In this document: positions 1 through 9,270 of the stretch, one piece after another
Layout of the letters: every line of letters starts with the position of its first letter
Numbering within the stretch: position 1 is the stretch's first letter
Assembly: GCA_002382445.1 (NCBI GenBank)
Contig: DGAQ01000073.1
Location: 166,305-230,304, forward strand
Direction: 5' to 3'
DNA length: 64,000 bases
From: Porticoccaceae bacterium UBA4026
GTDB lineage: Bacteria; Pseudomonadota; Gammaproteobacteria; Pseudomonadales; Porticoccaceae
Made by a program: the position numbers and the translations under genes
The notes under the pieces: model-generated
The model's database searches: none
What the model saw: the letters and a program-made list of their open reading frames with translations, nothing else
Told to the model about the DNA's origin: nothing

Positions 1-2
1 CC

Positions 3-71
3 TCTGATAAAGCTGGAGAGTACGTAAACAACCTAAAACGTGAAAAGCGCTATCTGCGCGATGTATATTAG
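3..71 (+). CDS. C-terminal end of an unidentified protein (partial)
   Basis: An open frame enters from the left edge and ends at TAG (69-71). It gives 22 residues ending in a charged, basic segment (KREKRYLRDVY). Only the tail is visible and I do not recognise it. It runs in the same direction as hemE, 30 bp upstream, so it may be the preceding gene of the same transcript. The reading frame itself could be chance, because the segment is short. Confidence 0.4.
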   Translation, partial: SDKAGEYVNNLKREKRYLRDVY

Positions 72-101
72 GCCTAATCAATCAACCTATTTAAATAATC
101 T

Positions 102-1157
102 ATGACACAATTAAAAAATGATCGCTTTTTAAAAGCTTTATTCCGCCAACCTGTTGATAAGACGCCGGTGTGGATGATGCGTCAGGCTGGCCGTTATTTG
201 CCTGAGTACAGAAAAGTTAGATCACAGGCTGGCGATTTTATGAGCCTATGTAAAAATACTGAACTGGCCTGCGAGGTAACCTTACAACCTCTAGAGCGGT
301 TTGAATTAGATGCTGCCATCTTATTTTCGGATATTTTAACCATTCCGGATGCGATGGGATTAGGTTTATATTTTGAAGAAGGAGAGGGGCCAAAATTCCG
401 TAAGCCGGTTAGAACTGAAGCTGATGTAGATCAGCTAAAGGTAATAAATACCGCCAGCGATCTGAGTTATGTTACCGATGCTGTAGCCCTGATTCGACGC
501 GAGTTGAATGGCCGTGTGCCCTTGATTGGCTTTTCTGGAAGCCCTTGGACATTGGCCACTTATATGATCGAAGGACAGAGCAGTCGTGATTTTTCTCGTG
601 CCAAAACTATGCTTTACACCCAGCCGGAAGTGTTGCACCAACTGCTAGAAAAGCTCGCTCTTTCAGTGATTGACTATCTGAATGCCCAGATTCGTGCGGG
701 AGCCCAAGTGGTGCAGATTTTTGATACCTGGGGGGGCGCCCTAGGTCATGATGCCTACCTAGAGTTTTCACTTGCTTACATGAATAAAATTGTTGATGGC
801 CTAATCAAACATGCCGATGGTCGTGATGTGCCTGTGATCCTGTTTACCAAAGGTGGTGGCCATTGGTTAGAGGCAATGGCTAGTTCTGGCTGCCACTGTC
901 TCGGGTTAGATTGGACGGTTGATTTGGGTTCGGCGAAAAACCGTGTCGGTAGTAAGGTATCACTCCAAGGCAATATGGATCCGGCGGTATTAAGAGCTGA
1001 TAAACAAACAATTGAAAGCCAAGTTCAGACTATTTTACGGTCCTTTGGCTCTGGTAATGGCCACATCTTTAATCTTGGTCACGGTATTACTCCAGATATT
1101 GATCCGGCCAAAGTGAAAATATTCATCGATGCGGTACATCGCTTTTCTGAGGATTGA
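102..1157 (+). CDS. hemE: Uroporphyrinogen decarboxylase
   Basis: HemE removes four acetate carboxyl groups from uroporphyrinogen III to give coproporphyrinogen III in cytoplasmic haem synthesis. The 351-residue length is normal. The N-terminal signature is present (PVWMMRQAGRYLPEYR, residues 22-37), including the substrate-binding arginines, as is the second signature GFSGSPWTLATYM near residue 145. The C-terminal NLGHGITPD segment is also typical. No strong ribosome-binding site precedes the ATG, but the conserved N-terminus begins immediately, so the start is secure. The gene converges on psd, with only about 30 bp between the two ends. Nothing looks unusual. Confidence 0.97.
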   Translation: MTQLKNDRFLKALFRQPVDKTPVWMMRQAGRYLPEYRKVRSQAGDFMSLCKNTELACEVTLQPLERFELDAAILFSDILTIPDAMGLGLYFEEGEGPKFRKPVRTEADVDQLKVINTASDLSYVTDAVALIRRELNGRVPLIGFSGSPWTLATYMIEGQSSRDFSRAKTMLYTQPEVLHQLLEKLALSVIDYLNAQIRAGAQVVQIFDTWGGALGHDAYLEFSLAYMNKIVDGLIKHADGRDVPVILFTKGGGHWLEAMASSGCHCLGLDWTVDLGSAKNRVGSKVSLQGNMDPAVLRADKQTIESQVQTILRSFGSGNGHIFNLGHGITPDIDPAKVKIFIDAVHRFSED

Positions 1158-1187
1158 TAACGCCCGACCTTAAGTTCCTAGCTAAGG

Positions 1188-2042
1188 CTAATTAAGAAGG
1201 CCAATGCACTGGCCCATAGAGACAGGTGACTGTGGTAATAGCGCATCTAATCCGCGTACAGTATCCTTTCCAAATAACAACACAATGGTTGAGCCGAATT
1301 TAAATCGACCAATTTCATCGCCTTTAGCATAACTTAATGATTGATCGGAGAGGTCTTGTTCTCTGACTGCGCCGGGCCCTGGCTGTTCAAATCCACCCCA
1401 AACAGTTTCAATGCCCGCCACTAACATGGCACCAACAAAGATTACTGAAAACTGACCCGCTAGGTCGGACTCAAACTCACAGATTAAGCGCTCATTTCGG
1501 GCAAACAAGCCGCTCAAATTCTGTGCTGTCTGGTCATTTACCGAAAATAACTCTCCTGGGATGTAGCGTGTCCGCAATAATTTTCCGCTGATAGGCATGT
1601 GCACACGATGGTAGTCTTTAGGTGAAAGATAAATAGTGGCGAAACTGCCATCATGATAGTGATTGGCCTCCACTGAGTTTCCTAATATGCGGTCGACCGA
1701 GTAATCGATACCTTTGGCTTGTAGTATTTTATTTTTGCTAATATTGCCGGCCTGACTCACCACGCCGTCTGCTGGACAAACAACACTATTGCTATCAGCA
1801 TGGATAGGTCTCGCCTCATCCTTTAACGCCCGCGTAAAAAAAGTATTGAAACTATCATAATCATCGAGGTTATCGCTTTTTGCTTCTTGCATATTGATAT
1901 TAAAAGCAGCGATGGCACGCTTTATGAGGATGTTTTTTAGCCAGGGGCGTTGCGACTCTGCGACCCTACCTATCATCCGAGAGAGAGCGTGCTTGGGCAA
2001 GATGCGTTGTGCTGCAATAAAAATATCTGCGCGGTGACTCAT
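1188..2042 (-). CDS. psd: Phosphatidylserine decarboxylase proenzyme
   Basis: Psd converts phosphatidylserine to phosphatidylethanolamine at the inner membrane. The 284-residue proenzyme is expected to cleave itself between Gly250 and Ser251 in an FGST motif (LGST in Escherichia coli), producing the pyruvoyl cofactor on the alpha chain. The likely catalytic triad is Asp92 (PADGVV), His148 (YHRVHMP) and Ser251, spaced as in the bacterial family. The phenylalanine in place of leucine before Gly-Ser is a tolerated variant. The gene runs in the same direction as rhdA and rsgA, about 50 bp downstream of rhdA, so the three may share a transcript. The adjacency psd-rhdA-rsgA-(orn divergent)-queG is common in gammaproteobacteria. 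Confidence 0.96.
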   Translation of the reverse strand: MSHRADIFIAAQRILPKHALSRMIGRVAESQRPWLKNILIKRAIAAFNINMQEAKSDNLDDYDSFNTFFTRALKDEARPIHADSNSVVCPADGVVSQAGNISKNKILQAKGIDYSVDRILGNSVEANHYHDGSFATIYLSPKDYHRVHMPISGKLLRTRYIPGELFSVNDQTAQNLSGLFARNERLICEFESDLAGQFSVIFVGAMLVAGIETVWGGFEQPGPGAVREQDLSDQSLSYAKGDEIGRFKFGSTIVLLFGKDTVRGLDALLPQSPVSMGQCIGLLN

Positions 2043-2093
2043 AATCTAGATTCTCATTTTTTGATCGGTAGATTCAAAGTAGGTATTGGGCCC

Positions 2094-2918
2094 TTATGAA
2101 CCATACTCAACCGGTGTGTGGTCAAGATTACCCCATTCGGCCCATGATCCGCCATAGCCGGCTATATTATCGTAACCAAGAATTCGGGCTACCATATAGG
2201 TAAAGCCGGAACGATGATGTTGTTGGCAGTGTGTAGCAATACGTTTGTCTTTGGTTAGGCCCAGGCTATCTAAAATATTTTGCGCATCTTTGTGAATACG
2301 TAAATTCGCTTGGGGGTCCATTAGGGCGGTCCACTCGAGATTAATTGCGCCGGGAATATGGCCACCTCGTGCAGCACTAACAACATCGCCTGAGTACTCC
2401 GCTGGATTTCTGGCATCCCAAATGGCGAAATTGCTAGAGTCAAGAGAGACTAAAATTTCATCTATGGTGATTGAAGCCTCTGGATGGGCGAAATCATCGC
2501 CAATATCAACTTTATCGCTATTGGGGCGGTTTGGTGAGCTCTCAGTTGGAAATCCTTCTTTTATCCAGGCTACGACTCCCCCATTCAAATAAGACCAATT
2601 ATGCAATCCCACTAGGTCCATTATCCAGGTAAATCTCCCCGCCCAACCACCGCCCTCGTCATCATAGACAACGACCTGCTTTGACTGATTAATACCGAGG
2701 TGGCTAATCAGTGACTGTATCTCACTAAAACTCGGGCATTTGCCCATGGCTGGCGGGGTGGTGGACATCAGGGCTCTATAAGGGAGGTGCACAGCGCCCG
2801 GCACATGCTTAATGGAATACAGAGAAATGTTACACAGGTCGATAATAATTAAACCTTCATCGCCGAGCATAGATTCTAGCTCTTGCGGTTCGATTAGATG
2901 GGGTATTGGGCCAATCAT
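2094..2918 (-). CDS. rhdA: Thiosulfate sulfurtransferase, two-domain rhodanese
   Basis: This 274-residue protein has two rhodanese domains: an inactive N-terminal one (about 8-125) and a catalytic C-terminal one (about 150-272). The active-site loop is CQQHHR starting at Cys231. It closely matches the CQTHHR loop of Azotobacter vinelandii RhdA, whose catalytic cysteine is at nearly the same position, and differs from the E. coli GlpE/SseA loops. The cysteine is expected to carry a persulfide that donates sulfur to a thiophilic acceptor. RhdA has been linked to sulfur transfer for iron-sulfur proteins, but the acceptor here cannot be read from sequence. The gene lies between psd and rsgA on the same strand. 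Confidence 0.92.
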   Translation of the reverse strand: MIGPIPHLIEPQELESMLGDEGLIIIDLCNISLYSIKHVPGAVHLPYRALMSTTPPAMGKCPSFSEIQSLISHLGINQSKQVVVYDDEGGGWAGRFTWIMDLVGLHNWSYLNGGVVAWIKEGFPTESSPNRPNSDKVDIGDDFAHPEASITIDEILVSLDSSNFAIWDARNPAEYSGDVVSAARGGHIPGAINLEWTALMDPQANLRIHKDAQNILDSLGLTKDKRIATHCQQHHRSGFTYMVARILGYDNIAGYGGSWAEWGNLDHTPVEYGS

Positions 2919-2973
2919 TTAAGGTCCTTTGGGCTGATAGATACCGCAATGAAGATGCGGGCTTTAGCTAATA

Positions 2974-4005
2974 TTAAAATCTAGTGGATTCCTGGGACAA
3001 AATAATCTGACGATAGTTGTGCAATCGAGTCCTTAGTACTTTTTTGTCCGCGACTGCGTCCAAAAGGCAACAGCCAATTTCTTTATCATGCTTGCAATCT
3101 CTAAACTTGCAGTAGCCAAGATACGGGCGGAAATCAATAAACCCATTGATGATTTTTTCTTGACTCAGGTGCGTCAATGCAAATTCCCTAATGCCTGGAG
3201 AGTCGATTAAAACACCACCACCGGCAAGGTGAAAAAGTTTCGAAATCGTTGTAGTGTGTGTACCTTTTTCCTTGCCCACTGACAGAGGGCCAACTGGCAT
3301 ATTAGCTTGCGGTTGCAGAAGATTAATCAACGAAGATTTGCCCACACCAGATTGACCTACAAATATTGCAGTTTGACCGGCTAAGTAGTCTTGCAGGGCA
3401 TCAATGCCCTCGCCAGTTTTGGAGGACACCTGGATAATGTCATAGCCAATAAAGGTGTAGTCATCGATCAGTTGCTGGATATCTTTGAAATCACTTTCAT
3501 GCAACATATCGGTCTTATTTAGAACCAACAATGGTTTGATACCATGAGCTTCGGATGCCACCAAATAACGATCTAGCAAATTACTAAATGCGGTAGGTTT
3601 TGGTGCAAATACAATGGCTATTAAATTTACATTAGCCGCCACTGGGCGTAATTTCCCATAGATGTCTGGGCGAACCAATTCAGTCTCCCGTGGTTGCCTA
3701 GCCACTACCACGCCATGAGGCTCGGCAAAGCGCCATATCACCCTGTCTCCAGTAACGAGGCTATCCAAGTTAGCTCGCATATGACAGCGTATGACCTGTC
3801 CTTTCAGTGGGTCTTCTGCGGCTTCAATATTCACTTGAGAACCAAAATTGGTTACCACCGTACCCAGAGTCTCGGGACCAAGTTTGGAAAGGTTTCCAAT
3901 ATCTTCCTCAGCGATTGAATTCTTGCTGATCGCACGCTCGCGACGGCGAGATTGAATCGACTGAATACGATCTTTTTGGCGATCACTGAGTCTACGCTTA
4001 CTCAT
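2974..4005 (-). CDS. rsgA: Ribosome small subunit-dependent GTPase RsgA
   Basis: RsgA is a circularly permuted GTPase that checks late 30S subunit maturation. The G motifs appear in permuted order: NKTD (G4) near residue 163, then the P-loop GQSGVGKSSL near 217, then DSPG (G3) near 268. An N-terminal OB fold (about 45-115) precedes them. The C-terminal zinc knuckle shows the expected C-x5-C-x-H-x5-C arrangement (CKFRDCKHDKEIGC). The 343-residue length is normal. The basic N-terminus (SKRRLSDRQKDRIQ) is typical of gammaproteobacterial members. It is divergent from orn, and the 160 bp between them is rich in inverted repeats (see separate entry). Confidence 0.97.
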   Translation of the reverse strand: MSKRRLSDRQKDRIQSIQSRRRERAISKNSIAEEDIGNLSKLGPETLGTVVTNFGSQVNIEAAEDPLKGQVIRCHMRANLDSLVTGDRVIWRFAEPHGVVVARQPRETELVRPDIYGKLRPVAANVNLIAIVFAPKPTAFSNLLDRYLVASEAHGIKPLLVLNKTDMLHESDFKDIQQLIDDYTFIGYDIIQVSSKTGEGIDALQDYLAGQTAIFVGQSGVGKSSLINLLQPQANMPVGPLSVGKEKGTHTTTISKLFHLAGGGVLIDSPGIREFALTHLSQEKIINGFIDFRPYLGYCKFRDCKHDKEIGCCLLDAVADKKVLRTRLHNYRQIILSQESTRF

Positions 4006-4165
4006 GGGGTGTAAAATGGCTACTCATCGTTAGCAATGTCCTAGGTGACATGTAGCCATTTCTGGCCTTATGGGGCGTAAGGATATAGCATTAGCGTTCT
4101 AAGTGACATTTTCCTTACATCATAACTAGACTGATCGATACTAAAGGTCAAAAACAGGTACCTAA
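4006..4165. promoter_or_regulatory. Divergent rsgA/orn intergenic region with nested inverted repeats
   Basis: Three inverted repeats are visible. AAATGGCTAC (4014-4023) pairs perfectly with GTAGCCATTT (4052-4061) and encloses a smaller palindrome around CCTAGG. CCTTA (4066-4070) pairs with TAAGG (4078-4082). GTAAGGA (4077-4083) pairs with TCCTTAC (4112-4118), an alternative to the preceding hairpin. The region must hold both promoters. The first repeat lies in the rsgA leader and could fold in its RNA. Function is unknown. Confidence 0.5.
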
Positions 4166-4714
4166 ATGAAAAAAATTGACCCCCTTAATCTCATCTGGAT
4201 TGATTTGGAGATGACAGGGCTAGATCCTCTAGTCGACCGAATTATTGAAATTGCGACGGTTATTACTGACTCACAGTTAAACTTATTGGCCGAAGGTCCC
4301 TCTATAGTAATTAAGCAAAGTGATTCTCTGCTAGATGGAATGGACGAGTGGAATACTCTGCAGCATGGTGGCTCAGGATTGACTGAACGGGTGCGCAATA
4401 GTCAAATTAGTGAGATTGAGGCTATGTCGACAACCATCAATTTTTTAACTGGCTGGGTGGGGTCGGGTCAGTCGCCTATGTGCGGCAATTCAATTGGTCA
4501 AGATCGACGCTTCTTAGTCCGTTATATGCCGGAGTTAGCTTCTTTTTTCCATTATCGTAATCTGGACGTCAGTACACTGAAAGAGTTAGTCGTGCGATGG
4601 CGACCTGATTTAGAGGGTGGCTTTTCCAAAAAAAGCAGTCATTTGGCCATGGATGATATCTATGATTCGATCGGCGAACTCGCTTACTACAGGGAAGTTT
4701 TTATTCGGGCTTAA
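4166..4714 (+). CDS. orn: Oligoribonuclease
   Basis: Orn is the DEDDh 3'-5' exoribonuclease that degrades 2-5 nt RNA and cyclic-dinucleotide products such as pGpG to mononucleotides. The 182-residue length is normal. Motif Exo I is IDLEMTGLD, with the first Asp and Glu at residues 13 and 15. The Exo II region surrounds CGNSIGQDRRF, and the C-terminal HLAMDDIYDSI carries the catalytic His and final Asp. Its 3' end overlaps the convergent queG by 14 bp. It stands alone on the plus strand between two minus-strand genes, with its promoter in the rsgA intergenic region. Confidence 0.97.
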   Translation: MKKIDPLNLIWIDLEMTGLDPLVDRIIEIATVITDSQLNLLAEGPSIVIKQSDSLLDGMDEWNTLQHGGSGLTERVRNSQISEIEAMSTTINFLTGWVGSGQSPMCGNSIGQDRRFLVRYMPELASFFHYRNLDVSTLKELVVRWRPDLEGGFSKKSSHLAMDDIYDSIGELAYYREVFIRA

Positions 4715-5789
4715 GCTTTTCCTGGTGTTGCCTTATTGCCCATTTAACGTGCTCTCGCACAAGAGCTGAGGGATGGTCTGCCTTGGCTTTGAGTTGGTTG
4801 AGAATTTCTTCTGATCCTTTCGCATTACCCAATCCTATAGCAAGATTTCGCAGCCAGCGTTCATGACCAATACGGCGAATAGGTGACCCTTGGGTCTTGT
4901 CGAGGAATTCCTCCGGTTCCCAATTGAACAGAGTCACCATAGAGGGGGAGTCTAGATTATGCCGCGGTGTAAAATCGTCTTCCTTGGTTGGTGAGGCAAA
5001 ACGATTCCAAGGACAGCTAATTTGACAGTCATCGCAGCCAAATACTCTATTTCCCATTAAGGGTCTCAACTCTTCTGGAATAGCTTCTTTATGCTCAATC
5101 GTAAGGTAGGATATACAGCGTCTGGCGTCTAAGACGTAGGGTTCAGGAAAAGCGTTGGTAGGACATACTGTAATACATGCTTTACATTTTCCGCATTGGT
5201 TATCTTGCTTTTGCGAATCGACCGGTAATTTCAATGAAGTATATATCTCGCCAAGAAAAAACCATGATCCCGCATCCTGATTAAGCAATAGAGTATTTTT
5301 GCCGATCCATCCTAATCCAGCTTGCTCAGCAATCGGTTTTTCCATCACCGGCGCGCTGTCGACAAAAGGACGTTGTGATAGCTCGAGTTCCGGTAGTTCA
5401 TCTTCAATCTTTTTTATCAAAGTGGCGAGTCGGTTGCGAATGACCTTGTGATAGTCTCGGCCCAAAGCATAGCGAGAAATATAGGCCTTGTTATCATCTT
5501 TTAAAACGGCGATCATTTTGTCGTCGGCAAGGTAGTCCATGCGGACAGAGATAACGCGAACAGTGTGATCAACTAACTTTTCTACCACATAGCGCTTATC
5601 GCCATGTTCGGACATCCAGTCCATAGAGCCATGAAAGCCTTTATCCAACCACTGATGCAGTCTATCGGATGCTAGACTTAAATCTGGTTCAACGATAGAA
5701 ACCTGTTGAAAACCCAAGGTGGCACCCCAGGCCTTAATTTTTTTAGCTAAATTCTCGAGTTTCTCTGCCTTAACATTCATTTCTTGCAT
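4701..5789 (-). CDS. queG: Epoxyqueuosine reductase (cobalamin and 4Fe-4S dependent)
   Basis: QueG performs the last step of queuosine biosynthesis, reducing epoxyqueuosine in tRNA to queuosine with cobalamin and two 4Fe-4S clusters. The ferredoxin-like cysteine sets are visible as CGKCKACITVCP near residue 200 and CDDCQISCPWN near 253. The N-terminal cobalamin-binding part and the C-terminal HEAT-like helical tail are both present in 362 residues. The use of B12 is notable because the corrinoid methyltransferase island downstream also needs it, so the cell must make or import cobalamin. The gene is divergent from nnr with only 56 bp between starts. Confidence 0.95.
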   Translation of the reverse strand: MQEMNVKAEKLENLAKKIKAWGATLGFQQVSIVEPDLSLASDRLHQWLDKGFHGSMDWMSEHGDKRYVVEKLVDHTVRVISVRMDYLADDKMIAVLKDDNKAYISRYALGRDYHKVIRNRLATLIKKIEDELPELELSQRPFVDSAPVMEKPIAEQAGLGWIGKNTLLLNQDAGSWFFLGEIYTSLKLPVDSQKQDNQCGKCKACITVCPTNAFPEPYVLDARRCISYLTIEHKEAIPEELRPLMGNRVFGCDDCQISCPWNRFASPTKEDDFTPRHNLDSPSMVTLFNWEPEEFLDKTQGSPIRRIGHERWLRNLAIGLGNAKGSEEILNQLKAKADHPSALVREHVKWAIRQHQEKLKPE

Positions 5790-5845
5790 GGTTTCGGCGC
5801 CATTCTGACTTATAATTAACCCAATTTTACTGGGATATCCGCTCC

Positions 5846-7366
5846 ATGTCGCACACTCTTCTGCAAGATGCCTTATTTAATACCCAAACAGTTCGAGAAT
5901 TAGATCGGTTAGCCGTCAAAAATTCGGGTATGCCTAGCTTTGATCTGATGCAAAAAGCGGGTGCTGTTGCCTTTGCTGAGTTGCTTGAAACCTTTGGCAA
6001 ACCAAGCTTTTTACACGTCTTCTGCGGAACAGGCAATAATGGTGGTGACGGATATATTATTGCTGCGTTGGCTGCAGTGCAAAATATTCCTGTAACCATT
6101 TATGAGGTGGGCAATACTGCGGCAATTTCTGGCGATGCCAATCTCGCAAAAAAATTGTGCATCGAGGCTAATGTCAACTTGCAGGGACTCAAACTTGACT
6201 GCGATCTATCTCAAGGTGTGATTGTTGATAGTTTAATGGGTACCGGCTTTAAAGGCTCTCTTCGGGGTGAGTTTGCCGAAGCTATAGAGGTGATTAATTG
6301 TTCCTTTCTCCCTGTCATGTCCATTGATATTCCCTCAGGATTAAGTGCTGACACAGGTGCGGTTGAAGATATAGCGGTGAAGGCTGATTTAACCGTGACA
6401 TTTATTGGTGCCAAACAGGGTTTGTTTACTGGACGCGGCCCAGCCGTGAGCGGCGAGATCGTCTATGATTCGCTGGATATACCAGAATCTATCTTACAAA
6501 AAATGGCACCCTCAGCCGAACTAATGGATCTGTCTGACCTCCTTGAATACCTTCCTGAGCCTGAGGCAGATGTGCATAAAAGCCAGCGAGGCCATTGCAT
6601 GATTATAGGAGGCGAGCTGGGTTTTGGCGGAGCCGCCATAATGGCTGCAGAGGCTTGTTTAACGACGGGTTCTGGATTGACTAGTTTGGTTACTCGGGCC
6701 GAACATATCACTGCAAGTTTGGCGCGACAGCCTGAGATAATGGCCTGCGCTGTCGCATCAGGTCAGCAATTAGAACCTTTGCTTGATGGACCTACAGTGC
6801 TAGTCATCGGCCCAGGGTTGGGGCGCTCTTCTTGGTCGGAACAGTTGCTGCAAAAAGCTTTGGCGTCCGATCTACCGATGGTCGTTGATGCGGATGGCTT
6901 AAATATAATATCGGAAGGTCGTGTTGTGACTAACCTTCAGAATATAAACTGGATTATGACACCGCACCCTGGCGAGGCGGCGAGATTATTAGATGTTTCT
7001 GTTGCTGAAATTGAAGCGGACCGGTTTTCTGCGGTTCGTCGACTACAAGAGAAATACAAGGCTATTGTGATTCTTAAAGGCGCTGGGAGCCTTGTGTCAG
7101 CGAAAGATGGACAGCCTATAAAAGTCTGCCCTTATGGTAATCCTGGAATGTCTACTGGTGGCATGGGCGATATTTTAAGTGGTGTGATTGGTAGTCTGAT
7201 TGCCCAAGGCATCGATCTGCAAACTGCAGCAGAACTAGGCTGCTGTCTACATTCAGCTGCTGCTGATATGGCTGTGCAGGAAAAGGGATACAAGGGTTTG
7301 GTTGCGACAGACATCCTTCCATATTTGGCTAAAGCAATGAATCAATGGGATCAGGAGCTTTTGTGA
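5846..7366 (+). CDS. nnr: Bifunctional NAD(P)H-hydrate epimerase / ADP-dependent dehydratase
   Basis: This 506-residue protein repairs hydrated NADH and NADPH. The N-terminal YjeF epimerase domain (about 1-215) shows CGTGNNGGDGY, and the C-terminal ribokinase-like dehydratase domain (about 225-500) shows NPGMSTGGMGDILSG, the nucleotide-binding signature. This fused order is standard in bacteria. The TGA stop (7364-7366) overlaps the likely GTG start of tsaE, so the two are probably translationally coupled. The order queG (divergent)-nnr-tsaE-amiB-mutL-miaA-hfq is the classic gammaproteobacterial arrangement and supports the call. Confidence 0.96.
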   Translation: MSHTLLQDALFNTQTVRELDRLAVKNSGMPSFDLMQKAGAVAFAELLETFGKPSFLHVFCGTGNNGGDGYIIAALAAVQNIPVTIYEVGNTAAISGDANLAKKLCIEANVNLQGLKLDCDLSQGVIVDSLMGTGFKGSLRGEFAEAIEVINCSFLPVMSIDIPSGLSADTGAVEDIAVKADLTVTFIGAKQGLFTGRGPAVSGEIVYDSLDIPESILQKMAPSAELMDLSDLLEYLPEPEADVHKSQRGHCMIIGGELGFGGAAIMAAEACLTTGSGLTSLVTRAEHITASLARQPEIMACAVASGQQLEPLLDGPTVLVIGPGLGRSSWSEQLLQKALASDLPMVVDADGLNIISEGRVVTNLQNINWIMTPHPGEAARLLDVSVAEIEADRFSAVRRLQEKYKAIVILKGAGSLVSAKDGQPIKVCPYGNPGMSTGGMGDILSGVIGSLIAQGIDLQTAAELGCCLHSAAADMAVQEKGYKGLVATDILPYLAKAMNQWDQELL

Positions 7367-7851
7367 GCAGTCAAATGGTTACTATTGCGGACTTTGATAT
7401 TGTTGGTGAAGAGGCCATGGTCGCCTTTGGCTGCCATCTCTCAAAAAGCCTGCCGCGGCCATTGATTATTACACTACAAGGTGACCTTGGCGCGGGGAAA
7501 ACAACCCTCAGTCGCGGAGTGCTTCAGGGCTTGGGACACAAAGGAGCGGTAAAAAGTCCAACCTATACTTTAGTTGAGCCTTATAAATTAGACGTCGGTA
7601 TGGTTTATCATTTCGATTTGTACCGACTGGTGGACGCCGAAGAACTCGACTATATGGGCTTTACGGATTATTTAGAAGACGCGGTGCTCTGTTTGATAGA
7701 ATGGCCAGAACGTGGAGAGGGATTTTTACCTGCGGCAGATGTTAGTATTCGTATCATGCATGCGAATGATGGACGTCGTGTTACTGTGCAGGCTTATTCG
7801 GCTAATGGTGAAAAGCTAGTCACTCAAATCGGCAAAGGCATTAGCACCTAG
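7363..7851 (+). CDS. tsaE: tRNA threonylcarbamoyladenosine biosynthesis ATPase TsaE
   Basis: TsaE is the P-loop ATPase that works with TsaB and TsaD in forming t6A37 on ANN-decoding tRNAs. Walker A is GDLGAGKTTLSRG and the conserved IEWPERG segment follows near the C-terminal third. I chose GTG at 7363 because AGGAG (7353-7357) lies 5 nt upstream and the GTGA arrangement overlaps the nnr stop. An in-frame ATG at 7345 would add six residues and lie inside nnr, and another ATG at 7375 is less well placed. From the GTG the protein is 162 residues, normal for the family. Confidence 0.94.
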   Translation: MSSQMVTIADFDIVGEEAMVAFGCHLSKSLPRPLIITLQGDLGAGKTTLSRGVLQGLGHKGAVKSPTYTLVEPYKLDVGMVYHFDLYRLVDAEELDYMGFTDYLEDAVLCLIEWPERGEGFLPAADVSIRIMHANDGRRVTVQAYSANGEKLVTQIGKGIST

Positions 7852-7882
7852 TGACACTAATATAATAAGAGCAGTACATTTA

Positions 7883-9229
7883 TTGAAATTAAGCGGCCAC
7901 AAAAAATTAACGACATCGATGGCCGGTTTCCCTTGTTGGGCTGCCGGGCTTATTCTTTTGGTGTCTACCCATGTAATAGGTGCGGACATAGAGTCTGTGC
8001 GGTTATGGCAGGCCCCTGAGTATACGCGCCTAGTGATCGATTTAAGCGAGGTAGCTGAACATCAACTGATCATCCTCAAAAACCCCAATCGCCTAGTGAT
8101 TGATTTAATCAACGTAGATCTAAAAACCACTTTTAATACCCTTGATCTAAGTAAAACGCCGATTGCGAGCATTCGTCATGCAGTGCGTAATAAGAGCGAT
8201 TTGCGAATCGTTCTAGACTTAAATAGCAATGTTAACCCGAAAAGTTTTACCCTGACAGCCAATGAGAAATATGGCAATCGGTTGGTGGTTGACCTTTATG
8301 CCAATACGCAAACGGTAAGTAAAACGGTTGATAAGATATTAGAGCGTAAAAACCGAAAAATCATCATCGCTATTGATGCTGGCCATGGCGGAGAAGATCC
8401 AGGCGCCCTTGGACCAAAAAGTATCCAAGAGAAAATCGTGGCATTACAAATTGCCAAGAAAATTGAAAAACTTTTCGATCAAAATATGTATTTTGACGGA
8501 GTTTTAATTCGTACGGGTGACTACTATGTTGGGCATCGAAAACGCATGGCTATTGCTCATAAGAGTGGCGCAGACTTTTTTATCTCGGTGCATGCAGATG
8601 CATTTACAAATTCATCCGTAAGCGGCGCTTCTGTCTATGCGCTGTCCACTAAGGGCGCTACCAGCGAGGCCGCCAGATATCTGGCGTCTAAGGCGAATAG
8701 AGCCGATCTTATCGGTGGTGCCAGCACGTTAAGGTTAGATGACAAAGATGATGTTCTGGCAGGGGTTTTACTTGATCTTTCGATGAACGAAACCTTGCGT
8801 CGAAGTCTTGAGGCCGGGAAGTACGTTTTAAGTAATATGGGCAGGGTGACTGAATTACATAAAAAGCGGGTAGAGCAAGCCTCGTTTTTGGTACTTAAAT
8901 CTCCTGACATCCCTTCCTTGTTGATTGAAACGGGGTTCATTTCCAATCCAAGAGAGGCTAGGCAACTGAGCAATCCGGACCATCAGGAAAAAATAGCACA
9001 GGCAATATTTGACGGGCTAGTCGACTATTATTCTCTTAGACCACCAGTGGGAACCTCCTTGGCGGGGAGTCATGCTAAGCAAAAAAGGACCCACGTTATT
9101 GCTCGGGGCGACACTCTTTCTGAAATAGCCCAGCGTTACAACACCTCGGTTAGTAGTATATTAAGATACAATAATCTTGCTTCCAGCTCGATTCGGGTTG
9201 GACAAAAGATCTCTATTCCACCAAGCTAA
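7883..9229 (+). CDS. amiB: N-acetylmuramoyl-L-alanine amidase with AMIN and LysM domains
   Basis: This periplasmic Zn amidase splits septal peptidoglycan during cell separation. Order of parts: a signal peptide (hydrophobic stretch around residues 15-33 ending near VIGA), an AMIN septal-targeting domain (about 37-130), an Amidase_3 catalytic domain (about 150-380) and a C-terminal LysM domain (about 402-447). Zinc ligands are visible in DAGHGGEDPGALG (His and Glu), ISVHADAF (His) and LLIETGFIS (Glu). The longest frame begins with TTG at 7883, which supplies a basic n-region (KLSGHKK). An in-frame ATG at 7919 gives a shorter signal peptide and is the alternative start. mutL follows 41 bp downstream. 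Confidence 0.93.
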   Translation: MKLSGHKKLTTSMAGFPCWAAGLILLVSTHVIGADIESVRLWQAPEYTRLVIDLSEVAEHQLIILKNPNRLVIDLINVDLKTTFNTLDLSKTPIASIRHAVRNKSDLRIVLDLNSNVNPKSFTLTANEKYGNRLVVDLYANTQTVSKTVDKILERKNRKIIIAIDAGHGGEDPGALGPKSIQEKIVALQIAKKIEKLFDQNMYFDGVLIRTGDYYVGHRKRMAIAHKSGADFFISVHADAFTNSSVSGASVYALSTKGATSEAARYLASKANRADLIGGASTLRLDDKDDVLAGVLLDLSMNETLRRSLEAGKYVLSNMGRVTELHKKRVEQASFLVLKSPDIPSLLIETGFISNPREARQLSNPDHQEKIAQAIFDGLVDYYSLRPPVGTSLAGSHAKQKRTHVIARGDTLSEIAQRYNTSVSSILRYNNLASSSIRVGQKISIPPS

Positions 9230-9270
9230 AGTGAGCTCGAACATTAAACGTTATTCTAAGGTTTGCAATC

